The notes under the pieces are model-generated. The model saw only the letters and a list, made by a program, of their open reading frames with translations, did not search any database and was not told where the DNA came from. 39,463 bases of DNA, taken from assembly GCA_019241085.1 (NCBI GenBank), contig JAFAXH010000015.1, positions 1 through 39,463 of the forward strand, given 5' to 3'. The position numbers were made by a program, and so were the translations under genes. Positions 16,053-24,003 of the stretch are shown one piece after another. The DNA comes from Verrucomicrobiota bacterium (GTDB lineage Bacteria > Verrucomicrobiota > Verrucomicrobiia > Chthoniobacterales > SZAS-18). The stretch's first letter is position 1; each line of letters begins with the position of its first letter.

Positions 16053-18557
16053 TTACCTGTGGCGTGAGCGCAACATTTGCGACGGCAGCAGCGGCGGGAA
16101 CACCGGTGCGGCACCCGCGGGCGCGGCGCGGACGCGACTGCGCGCCGCCGCCCGCAGCGCCTGCCAGCGCGGCCAATCAGTCAGCTCGGGCGCGGTGGCA
16201 ATCCCACGCAGGAGGCTGCGCCATTCCGTCAGGGCACGTTCCACGTCGCCGGCCCGCAGCGTCTCGCCGAGCAACGCCTTGCGCCGCGCCGGCTCCGTCA
16301 GCCAGACCGCCACGGCTGCCGCCGCGCCGTCGCCGTAATCGGGCGGCACACCCATTTCGAGATAACCCGGAAAATCGGCGTTGCGGCCGTAGGTTTCCTG
16401 ACAACGCGCGGCCAGGTGTCCGCCGAGCCGGCTGTCGCCCGCGTCTTCGGCGAAACGATGGCCGGCGCGCAAGTTGGCGAGATCGAAGAGCAGCGTCTCA
16501 ATGGGATACGTCTCGTCTTCGAGCGCCGCCGCGATGGCCAAGCCTTCGCCGTGCGAGAAAAACGAAAACACCCGGCCACGTTGCGTCGGCGTGCCGTCGG
16601 GCGCGATCAAGCCGAGTTTGCGCCAGGCCAGCGCCGGCGTCATCGCCGCATCGTCCGTTTCGCAAATCGGCAGCCGTGAGCAATGCTGGCAGAGCGTGGG
16701 ATAATTGCGCCGTTGCTCGGGTTGAAACAACGCGCGGCCAGTGCTGTCGCGATATGCCGGCAGCGTCTGCCCGACGTAATCGATCCGGGCCACGAGCAGC
16801 GCGCCGCGTTCCACCGTTGCGTGCAATTTCCCCCCGCCGCTCAGCGCCGGAATCAGGGGCAGCACGCGCTCGGCAAACACCGCGCGTCCGAGCCGCCCGC
16901 CAGCCGGCCAGTTGCGCCCCTGCCATTCGGAGCCGAGCGGTTCGAGCAATGCGCGCAAGCCTTTGGCCAGCCGCACCTCGTGCGCGCTGAGCGCCACGGC
17001 GAGCGGCAGTTCGCGGCCGTAGCGCCACGGCGTCGTGGCCGCGGAATCGTCGCGCAGTTTGCAAAGATTCAACTCAGTGCGACCGACGTTTTTGAAAAAT
17101 GCCGCGTCCTGCAATGCCAGCCGCCAATCGCCCGTGGCTGCGTTTCGCACCAACAATTCACTCAACGCCGCCGGCACGGGTCCGGCGGCCTCCGCTGCTT
17201 CCCAAGCGCCGAAAAAATTGCGGATTTCCACATTCTGCGGTTGGGCAAACCGCGCCCGCTCGGCGTCCACCCACAGGCCGCAGGGGCGGGGACCGTCGGC
17301 GAGCGACGCCTCGGCGCCGAGGAGCACAGTCTGCGTGCTGAACAAACGGCGGTTGAGTGCGACCGCGGACGCGAGGGGCGGCGCGGCCTTCTCCCCGGTC
17401 GCAGCCGCCATGACCGATAAAAGCGTGGGCCAATCCACCGCCGCCGCGCGACGCAGTTTTTTGGCGTGCGCGTCGCTCAGCCGCGGACGGCCGGGCGCGA
17501 CGAGCACGTAGCCGCGATCATCGAGTCCACGCCGGCCCGCACGGCCAAACATTTGCAAGAGTTCCTCCGGCAACAGATGCCGCTCGAAGCCGCGCGACGC
17601 GTAGCGCGTATCGGTGATGAGCACGCTGCGCAGGGAAAAATTCACGCCCGCCGCCAATCCCGTCGTCGCCACCACGGCGCGGAGTTGACCCGCCTTGGCC
17701 AGCGGCTCGATGACGCCGGCCCGCAGGTGGTAACTCAAGCCGCTGTGGTGATACGCGACGCGCCGGCGCAACAGGCGCGCGACGCCTTCGCCGGTGAGCG
17801 CGGCTTGCTCGGCGGAGAGCGCGAGCGGGTCGTCCGCGGGCAAGGCGGCGGCGAGGTCGCGGGCCATTTCCTCGGCGGCGCGGCGGCGCGGGGCAAAGAG
17901 CAGCACGGGACCGTAATCCGCCGCGAGCGCGCGGGCGACGTGGCGTGGCCAGAAGCCGCGGATTTTGTCGTCAATCCGATACGGAATCGCGTCGAGCGCG
18001 ACTTCTTCCAAGGGCACGGGCCGCTCGTGGGTTTCCACCAGCACCGCGTCGCGCCCGAGCCGGCGCAGCCAGGCCACGACATCCGCCGGGTTGGCGACGC
18101 TGCCGCTCAGAAGCAAGAGTTGCGTCTCCAGCGGCGCAAGGGCGAGGGCGAGTTCGTAGTGCGCGCCACGCTCGGGGTCGGCGAGCATCTGGTATTCGTC
18201 CACGACGAGCAGGCGCGGACAATTTTTGCCGCGCAAGTGCCGGTCGCGCTGGGTTTCCAGCGTCGCCACGACGACGCGAGCGTCGGGTTTTTCGGAAACA
18301 TCGCCGGTGGTGATGCCGACATCCCAGCCGGCCGCGCGCCATTCGGCGAGCTTGTCGTTGGCCAAGGCGCGGGTCGGGACGGTGTAAACGGCCTGGCCGC
18401 GTAGCGATGGCTGGAGCAACTCGAAAACATAGGTCTTGCCTGCGCCGGTCGGTGCGTGGACCACGACATCCTGGCCGGCGCGCAAGGCCGTGACCGCCTC
18501 AGCCTGCCAGAGGTCGGGAATGCGCAGACCGAATTCAAGCGCGCCAAGCGCGGACAT
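16053..18557 (-). CDS. Ski2-like superfamily 2 DEAD/DEAH-type helicase
   Basis: An ATP-driven nucleic-acid helicase of 834 aa. Motif I is APTGAGKT (35-42), motif II DEYQ (120-123, where most relatives have DExH), motif III SGSVANP (from 151) and motif VI QMFGRAGRRG (near 345). The Q-like start 'LRIPDLWQAEAV' and the Ia motif PTRALANDK fit the Ski2/Hel308 group. The roughly 430-residue C-terminal half has no domain I can name; it includes a cysteine cluster CQHCSRLPIC near residue 665, which could bind metal. It precedes upp with a 58-base gap. A DNA-repair or RNA-turnover role is possible; the substrate cannot be read from sequence. Confidence 0.88.
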   Translation of the reverse strand: MSALGALEFGLRIPDLWQAEAVTALRAGQDVVVHAPTGAGKTYVFELLQPSLRGQAVYTVPTRALANDKLAEWRAAGWDVGITTGDVSEKPDARVVVATLETQRDRHLRGKNCPRLLVVDEYQMLADPERGAHYELALALAPLETQLLLLSGSVANPADVVAWLRRLGRDAVLVETHERPVPLEEVALDAIPYRIDDKIRGFWPRHVARALAADYGPVLLFAPRRRAAEEMARDLAAALPADDPLALSAEQAALTGEGVARLLRRRVAYHHSGLSYHLRAGVIEPLAKAGQLRAVVATTGLAAGVNFSLRSVLITDTRYASRGFERHLLPEELLQMFGRAGRRGLDDRGYVLVAPGRPRLSDAHAKKLRRAAAVDWPTLLSVMAAATGEKAAPPLASAVALNRRLFSTQTVLLGAEASLADGPRPCGLWVDAERARFAQPQNVEIRNFFGAWEAAEAAGPVPAALSELLVRNAATGDWRLALQDAAFFKNVGRTELNLCKLRDDSAATTPWRYGRELPLAVALSAHEVRLAKGLRALLEPLGSEWQGRNWPAGGRLGRAVFAERVLPLIPALSGGGKLHATVERGALLVARIDYVGQTLPAYRDSTGRALFQPEQRRNYPTLCQHCSRLPICETDDAAMTPALAWRKLGLIAPDGTPTQRGRVFSFFSHGEGLAIAAALEDETYPIETLLFDLANLRAGHRFAEDAGDSRLGGHLAARCQETYGRNADFPGYLEMGVPPDYGDGAAAAVAVWLTEPARRKALLGETLRAGDVERALTEWRSLLRGIATAPELTDWPRWQALRAAARSRVRAAPAGAAPVFPPLLPSQMLRSRHR

Positions 18558-18605
18558 ATCTCCTCAATCGTCTGTCTGCGCCCAGGCGGCTATCTCTCGT
18601 TTCCC

Positions 18606-18793
18606 TCGTTCCCACAAGTTGCACTTGGGAACGACGGCCTTCCACGCTCCGCGAAGCTCTGCTCCGCCTCAGCTATCCTGTGACCTTGGTTGCCAAGTCG
18701 CTACCATCTTCCATCAGGCGGAAGCGCAATCGGCCCGGTGAAGCAGAGCTTCGCGGGAACAAGCGGGTCGTTCCCAAGTGCACTTGGGAACGA
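18606..18793. repeat. Intergenic palindromes with tcgttccc...gggaacga words
   Basis: The 274-base gap between the S41 protease stop and the helicase start contains no gene. It has a 26-base perfect palindrome (18768-18793), an imperfect copy of the same palindrome (18606-18634), and between them a 15-base perfect inverted pair (18649-18663 with 18742-18756). Part of the same word recurs at 29152-29176. The whole can fold into a long compound hairpin upstream of the helicase gene. Confidence 0.8.
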
Positions 18794-18831
18794 GTGCATG
18801 GAGGGCACAGCAGTCGCCGTGTTAGTTGTTG

Positions 18832-21081
18832 TCAATTCGCCGCGGCATCGCGGGTCGTGCGCGCGATCTCGGGACGACGGCTGAGTTGCTGGCGGATGAG
18901 GTCTTGCAGGATGTTCAACGTCTCCGAACGCACCGGGTCGATGCCACCGGCGCTGCTGTCGGCGATGCTGTCCCCTTCGTCATCGGCCTCCTCCTCGGGA
19001 TCGCGCGGAGCGGCGGCTTCGTCGGCAGCTTTCTTTTTCTTTTTGTCGTCGTCGGTCGCCCGAGGGAGCGTCGGCTTGTTCACATCCGCCAAGGTCAGGC
19101 GATAGGCGATCGGCGCGGCTTCGTGCCGGGCTTTGCGCTCGGCCTTGCGCGCTTCCACCCGCGCTTTGTCGGCGGCAATCTCGGATTTGCGCTCGTCGAT
19201 GTTCAGCGAAATCTGGTTGTCGTGAATGCGCTTGTCGAGCTGGGCGATGTCTTCCAAAGCGTAGCGAAATTCCGGTGACGTCTTTACCCGCGCGGCCGAG
19301 CGGGCACGCAAATCGTTCAGGTCCTGCGCGCGTGCGCCGGTCCATTTTTCGTAATCCGCCGGCTTCACCTCGTCATACGGCAGCGGGAATTTTAATGAGT
19401 CCTCGCCGATGTCGAGGTGCGCGTAGCGCGAGGGCAGCACCACATCGCTCTCGACGCCCTTGAGCTGCGTGCTCTGGCCGCTCGGGCGGTAGAATTTTTG
19501 AATGGTCAGCTTTAACGCGCCGGCATCGGCGAGCCGGAAGCCAAACGGCGACAGCGCCCGGCCGACCTCGACCATCGTCTGCACCGTGCCTTTGCCAAAC
19601 GTGTTCTTGTCGCCCACGATCACCGCGCGGCCGTAGTCTTGCAGCGCGCCGGCAAAAATCTCGCTCGCGCTGGCGCTGAGGTGGCTGGTCAACACGACCA
19701 TCGGCCCGCTGTAGGAAACCGACGGATCGCGGTCGCTGGAAACGGTGACTCGCTTGTCGCTGTCCTTTGCCTGCACCACAGGGCCGCGTTTGATGAACAA
19801 GCCGGTCAGGCTGATGGCTTCTTCGAGCGAGCCGCCGCCGTTTTTGCGCAGGTCGATGACGAGGCCATTGACGCCTTCCTTGTTCAAGCGGTCGAGCAAC
19901 GCGCGCACGTCGCGCGTCGTGCTCTTGGCGCTGGACGAGCGGCTGTTCATGTCGGCGTAAAAACTCGGCAGCGTGATCCAGCCAAGCTTGGCCGTCTCGC
20001 CGGTCTCGGTCTTTTGCTCGATGATCTCGGCCTTGGCTTCCTGCTCGGTGAGCTTCACCTCGTCGCGTGTGATGCTCACGATCTTGCGCTTGCTCGGATC
20101 GGTCGAACTGGCCGGGATGACTTGCAGCCGCACGACGGTGCCTTTTTTGCCGCGGATCAATTCGACCACCTTGTCGAGCTTGAGGTCGATCACATCGACA
20201 AACTGCCCGCTCGTTCCCTGCGCCACCGCCGTGATGCGGTCGTTTGGTTTCAAGCTGCCTTCCTGATCGGCCGGGCCGCCGACGATCAACTCTTTAATTT
20301 TCGCGTAGCCATCCTCGCTCTGGAGCTGCGCGCCGATGCCGACGAGCGACAGGCGCATGTTGATGGAAAAATTCTCGAACTCTGTCGGCGTGAAATACTC
20401 GCTGTGCGGATCATACGCGGTCGCCAGCGCGTTGAGGAAATACTTCACCTGATCTTCCTTCGTCTGCTCGTGCAGCGAGCGCAGCAGCCGGTCGTAACGC
20501 TTGGTCACCACGGCCACCGGCGTCTCGACGGGATGTTCGTTGAGGCTCTCGCCCAAAAGTTCGTTTTCAATGCGGTCGTGCCACAACGCGTCGGCTTCGG
20601 CGTCGTCCTTGGGCCAGGGCGCCTTTTGCCGGTTTAAGGTTATCGAGCCGTGACCTTGAAAGTCGAACTTCTCGTCCTTCAACATCGCCTTGATCTTCGC
20701 CACGCGCTCCTCGACCCGTTTTTGGAAAACATCATACATGATGTAAGCCGGTGCCAGGTCGCCCACCAGGACATCGTCATCGAGCGCGGTGGCGTATTTC
20801 TTTTCAAAAAGCGCCACGTCCTTCTGCGTGTAATAGAGGTGCGCGTAGTCGAGCGTCTCCAGATAATTGTGCAGCAGCCGGTCGGAAATCTGGTCGTCCA
20901 GCGGGTGCTTGGTGTAGTGCAGTTGTTCGAGCAGCTTGCTCACCGCGGCGGAGACATCGCGCGGGTCCGGCTCGTTGCCCGAGGCAGCAGCGCGGGAATG
21001 GGTGACGACGGGGCTGCCGAGCAGCAGGGCGACGGATGCGGCAGCGCCGAGAGCGGCGGCCAGCAGTTTGGGCGATTTCAT
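18832..21081 (-). CDS. prc: Tail-specific (carboxyl-terminal processing) protease, S41 family
   Basis: A periplasmic Prc/CtpA-type Ser-Lys protease acting on envelope proteins. It is 749 aa from the ATG at 21081, with a signal peptide at 1-30 (MKSPKLLAAALGAAASVALL). Prc-type N-terminal helical domain follows to about 240, then PDZ at about 245-330 (SLVGIGAQLQ...DRITAVAQG), then the S41 core: 'VIDLRKNGGGSLEEA' (408-422), nucleophile Ser in SASASEIFA (469-473, most likely Ser471) and Lys497 in TFGKGTVQ. The C-terminal extension carries a lysine run and an acidic tail (DPEEEADDEGD). Length and the extension match Prc rather than short CtpA. It is divergent from the MBL-fold gene. Confidence 0.93.
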   Translation of the reverse strand: MKSPKLLAAALGAAASVALLLGSPVVTHSRAAASGNEPDPRDVSAAVSKLLEQLHYTKHPLDDQISDRLLHNYLETLDYAHLYYTQKDVALFEKKYATALDDDVLVGDLAPAYIMYDVFQKRVEERVAKIKAMLKDEKFDFQGHGSITLNRQKAPWPKDDAEADALWHDRIENELLGESLNEHPVETPVAVVTKRYDRLLRSLHEQTKEDQVKYFLNALATAYDPHSEYFTPTEFENFSINMRLSLVGIGAQLQSEDGYAKIKELIVGGPADQEGSLKPNDRITAVAQGTSGQFVDVIDLKLDKVVELIRGKKGTVVRLQVIPASSTDPSKRKIVSITRDEVKLTEQEAKAEIIEQKTETGETAKLGWITLPSFYADMNSRSSSAKSTTRDVRALLDRLNKEGVNGLVIDLRKNGGGSLEEAISLTGLFIKRGPVVQAKDSDKRVTVSSDRDPSVSYSGPMVVLTSHLSASASEIFAGALQDYGRAVIVGDKNTFGKGTVQTMVEVGRALSPFGFRLADAGALKLTIQKFYRPSGQSTQLKGVESDVVLPSRYAHLDIGEDSLKFPLPYDEVKPADYEKWTGARAQDLNDLRARSAARVKTSPEFRYALEDIAQLDKRIHDNQISLNIDERKSEIAADKARVEARKAERKARHEAAPIAYRLTLADVNKPTLPRATDDDKKKKKAADEAAAPRDPEEEADDEGDSIADSSAGGIDPVRSETLNILQDLIRQQLSRRPEIARTTRDAAAN

Positions 21082-21212
21082 GCGGAAAGAACCGGTCGGC
21101 TGCAACACTAAGCGGTTTTTGCGCCAGCGGCAAAGACAAAGGCAGGCGGATTCGCGTTGCGTCCCGCCGCTGGCACGCGTCCATTGCCGGTCGGTTCGCC
21201 CTTTTCCCAACG

Positions 21213-21845
21213 ATGACTCCCGACGTTTACACCGGCGGATATTTTGAAACCAACGCCTACGCGCTCGCTCTGCCCGGCGATGCGCAATCGTGCCTGCTCA
21301 TCGACGCGCCCGCTGGCTCTGCCGACTGGCTGCGGTCGCGCGGCCAGCGGGTTGCCGGGCTGTTGCTGACGCACGCGCACATCGACCACGTCGAGGACGC
21401 GGCGCGGATCATCCGCGAGCACAACTGCCCGATTTATCATCACGCCGACGGCATCCCGCTCCTGCAAGATACCGCGGCGTATCGGCGGTTTGGACTCAGT
21501 GTGGAATTTGAGCCGGTCACTGGCGGCGTGTTGATCGACGAAACCACGGAGCCGGTGAGTTTTTCCGGCCTCCCGTTTCGCCTGCTGCTCGTGCCCGGCC
21601 ATTGTCCGGGCAGCATTTGTTTTTATCATGCGGAAAGCCGGCAGGTTTTCAGCGGCGACACGCTCTTCGCCGGCGCCGTGGGCCGCTGGGATTTGCCCGA
21701 CGGCGACCGCGACCTGCTGCTGTCAGGAATCAAAAACAAACTGCTCCCGCTCGGCGACGAGGTCCGCGTCCATGCCGGCCACGGCCCGCGCACGACGATT
21801 GGGCGCGAACGAGCAACAAATCCGTATCTCGTGGAAAAGTTCTAA
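21213..21845 (+). CDS. Metallo-beta-lactamase-fold hydrolase (glyoxalase II-like)
   Basis: A 210-aa zinc hydrolase of the YcbL/GloB-like group. The dinuclear site motif THAHIDH is at 53-59 (His54, His56, Asp58, His59). Further ligands are in PGHCPGS, SGDTLF (Asp) and the late AGHGP. 'GDTLFAGAVGRWDLPDGD' is typical of short glyoxalase II-like proteins that cleave thioesters. The start is the ATG at 21213; the frame is open upstream but that part is not homologous. It is divergent from the S41 protease gene. Its last bases (aagttctaa) are the first bases of an inverted-repeat arm. Thioesterase activity in the adjacent acyl pathway is possible but unproven. Confidence 0.9.
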   Translation: MTPDVYTGGYFETNAYALALPGDAQSCLLIDAPAGSADWLRSRGQRVAGLLLTHAHIDHVEDAARIIREHNCPIYHHADGIPLLQDTAAYRRFGLSVEFEPVTGGVLIDETTEPVSFSGLPFRLLLVPGHCPGSICFYHAESRQVFSGDTLFAGAVGRWDLPDGDRDLLLSGIKNKLLPLGDEVRVHAGHGPRTTIGRERATNPYLVEKF

Positions 21846-21971
21846 ATCCCAAGCTCTAAGTTCTAAACAAGCTCAAAACTCAAAGGATAATAATTGCAGC
21901 GTGCGGCGTGCTGAACTTGGAGCTTTGAATTTGGAATTTGTTTCGAGCTTAGAGCTTGGGATTTAGAACTT
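21837..21971. repeat. Inverted repeat joining two convergent stop codons
   Basis: Two perfect 24-base arms (21837-21860 and 21948-21971) begin with aagttctaaatcccaagctc in one orientation and its complement in the other; inner parts match imperfectly. The arms are made of related words (ttctaa, ctctaag, gctcaaa). Each arm contains the stop codon of the gene it abuts, so the MBL-fold gene and the ligase gene both end inside the repeat. The placement suits a bidirectional terminator. Confidence 0.88.
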
Positions 21972-23331
21972 CCGCCACAGGCGGCAACTTTAGAACTTTC
22001 TCCAACGCCGCGCGGTCCAACTTGCCGCGTGCATTTCGCGGAAGCTGCGTCATTGCCACCAATCGGCGCGGCACCTGCCAGGTCGGCAGGCGCGCGGCGA
22101 GCGTGCGCAGGATTTCGTCGCGATGCGCGGTCGTTTCCACGGCAGCGAGCAGGAAGTCATCGCCACCTTTGGCCGCGGTCCGCGTCTGCACGCCCACCCA
22201 GGCGTCGCGCACGGTCGGCAACGCGCGCAAGGCGCGTTCGACCTCGGCGGGATCGACTTTTTTCCCGCCGATGTTCGCCACGGGCACGGCGCGGCCGGTC
22301 AATGATAGCTCGCCTTGGTCGTTCCATTTTCCGAGGTCCGGCAGGACGACTTCGCCGGACGTCACCGCGGCGGCGCTGCGCACTTTGACCTGTCCTGTGA
22401 CTTCGTCCAGCCGCACCTCGACACCTGCCAGCGGCGTGCCGATGGCGCGGCCGGAGAGCGTCGCTTCGCCAGTGCGGTCGTAACAAATGCCGCCGGTCTC
22501 GGAGGCGCCGTAGAAGTTGTGCGCCCGCACGCCGTATTTCTCCGCAAACGCCGCCGCCACTTCCGCCCGCAACGGCGCTCCGGCCGAGATCACCCGCCGC
22601 AACGAGCGCAGTTGCGCCGGGTCGATGTTTGCCTCGACCAGTCCGCGCAAGACCACGGGCACGGTCGGAAAAATCGTGACGCCAAACCGCGCGATTTCTT
22701 CCGCCAGCGCCGCGGGCAGCATTTCGTTGGAACAAACGATCGGCGTGCCTTGCGCGATGAGCGGCAGCACGAGATTGCCCAGCCCGTAGGAATGGCCGAA
22801 CGGGATGGCGCCGAGGTTCACGTCACCCGCTCCGATGTCCATCGTCGCGCACACCTGCCGGCCGTCGGCGAGCATCTGGCTGGCATTAAAAAAAAGCGGC
22901 TGCGGCTGGCCCGTGCTGCCGGAGGTGAGCTTGACCAGGCACACCTCGGGAACAGGCCACGGTTGCGGTGATGGCAAGGATTCCAGGCGCGGATCTTTTT
23001 CTTCCCAATGAAAGAGAAAGTGTGCGCCCAGTGCGGTCGCCGCCGTTTGCCGTTGCGCCGCCGGCAGCGTCGCGTCGAGCGGCAGCGCGGCGGCCCCGGC
23101 ATGGTTGAGCGCGAGGGAGAGCGCCAGCCAGCGCGCGCAGTTGCGTTCCGCAAACGCCACCGTGCGACCGCCGACCGCGTCCGCGGAGAGCAGCGCGGCC
23201 AGCCGCATGGCGCGCTCGGTGAGGTCCGCGCGGCTGAGCATCTCGCCCGTGACTCCATCGAGCAACGCCGGCGCGCCGGGAGCGGACGCCGCGGTGTGGG
23301 TCCAGGTTTGCCAAAGCGAGTCGCTCATCAT
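21949..23331 (-). CDS. AMP-dependent acyl-CoA/acyl-carrier synthetase (ANL family)
   Basis: Activates a carboxylic acid as an acyl-adenylate and transfers it to CoA or a carrier protein. It is 460 aa from the ATG at 23331 (MMSDSL; the next Met is equally possible), short for the family because of a compact N-terminal domain. Visible motifs: P-loop A3 LTSGSTGQPQ, A5 YGASETGG, A8-like DQGELSLTGR, and catalytic Lys in NARGKLDR near the C-terminus. The last seven residues, EVLNPKL, are encoded by the inverted repeat. It is 57 bases after the hotdog dehydratase gene. In aryl-polyene clusters a ligase of this type loads the aromatic starter; that role here is inference. Confidence 0.85.
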   Translation of the reverse strand: MMSDSLWQTWTHTAASAPGAPALLDGVTGEMLSRADLTERAMRLAALLSADAVGGRTVAFAERNCARWLALSLALNHAGAAALPLDATLPAAQRQTAATALGAHFLFHWEEKDPRLESLPSPQPWPVPEVCLVKLTSGSTGQPQPLFFNASQMLADGRQVCATMDIGAGDVNLGAIPFGHSYGLGNLVLPLIAQGTPIVCSNEMLPAALAEEIARFGVTIFPTVPVVLRGLVEANIDPAQLRSLRRVISAGAPLRAEVAAAFAEKYGVRAHNFYGASETGGICYDRTGEATLSGRAIGTPLAGVEVRLDEVTGQVKVRSAAAVTSGEVVLPDLGKWNDQGELSLTGRAVPVANIGGKKVDPAEVERALRALPTVRDAWVGVQTRTAAKGGDDFLLAAVETTAHRDEILRTLAARLPTWQVPRRLVAMTQLPRNARGKLDRAALEKVLKLPPVAEVLNPKL

Positions 23332-23388
23332 CACTGCCGCATGACTCGCACGATTTTCCCCGGCTGCAATCATCCGGGCGCTTGCCTG

Positions 23389-23883
23389 TCACGCCAGCAG
23401 CACCGCCGGCGCTGGCTCCGGCGGAGGGCGGTGTTCGAGCACGGTCACGTCGCCGCGGGCGTAAAGCGTCGCGCCATCCGCGCTCTCGACCCGGCCATCG
23501 AAACGCACCAAGCCCGCGCTGGCCACGGCGGCGTCATTCAGTTGACCGCGTGCGATGACCCGCAGCGGCGTCGCAATGGGCAGCGCGGGCGCGTGCAATT
23601 CAAACCGCCGGCTGCCGAGCAGCAATCCGCGCGTCGCCCGCGGCCGGCCTTCGGCGCGGCGCAGCAAGCCGTCGTGCACGGCCATCGTTTGCGCGATGAG
23701 TTCAAGGCAAAACGCCGCCGGCACCGCAGCCTCGGCGTTCGTTGAACAACAATACCGCGCGAACTCCGCGTCGAACATCGCTTCGCAAACCGTCTCACCC
23801 GCCGCGTGCGTGAGGACACGATGCAACAACAACATCGGCGGCCGATGCGGCAGCAACTCGGTCAATGCGGGGAATTCGGGCAT
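23389..23883 (-). CDS. ApeP-like 3-hydroxyacyl-carrier dehydratase (hotdog fold)
   Basis: A 164-aa hotdog-fold protein that would dehydrate 3-hydroxyacyl-carrier intermediates. The N-terminus 'ELLPHRPPMLLLHRV' carries the conserved PHRPP seen in aryl-polyene dehydratases (ApeP type) and in FabA/FabZ relatives, with the likely catalytic His. The second-helix acidic residue is in AAFCLELIAQTMA, where FabZ has its Glu. The start is the ATG at 23883. GGGAG eight bases upstream is a good ribosome-binding site and lies inside the arm of the adjacent inverted repeat. It lies between the flavoprotein (upstream) and ligase (downstream) genes, all on one strand. Confidence 0.8.
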   Translation of the reverse strand: MPEFPALTELLPHRPPMLLLHRVLTHAAGETVCEAMFDAEFARYCCSTNAEAAVPAAFCLELIAQTMAVHDGLLRRAEGRPRATRGLLLGSRRFELHAPALPIATPLRVIARGQLNDAAVASAGLVRFDGRVESADGATLYARGDVTVLEHRPPPEPAPAVLLA

Positions 23884-23886
23884 CGG

Positions 23887-23992
23887 AAAATCTCCCGCCA
23901 AGCCGCCAAGCCGCCAAGGTCAGGAGTTGTTGTTTTATTAATAACCTCGTTGCTTTTTTTCTTTGCGGCTTGGCGTCTTGGCGGGAGATTTT
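23887..23992. repeat. Inverted repeat overlapping the dehydratase ribosome-binding site
   Basis: Arms of 32 bases (23887-23918 and 23961-23992) pair with two mismatches. They begin aaaatctcccgccaag and consist of repeated (g)ccaagcc words. On the minus-strand transcript the 3' arm ends three bases before the dehydratase ATG and contains its GGGAG ribosome-binding site, which would pair with the TCTCCC of the 5' arm. The arms fill most of the 120-base gap after the flavoprotein gene. Confidence 0.85.
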
Positions 23993-24003
23993 TTTCCGGC
24001 TTC

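Noticed and set aside
15323-16990. 555-aa plus-strand open frame across upp and the helicase end
   Set aside because: It crosses two well-supported minus-strand genes and has shadow-like composition.
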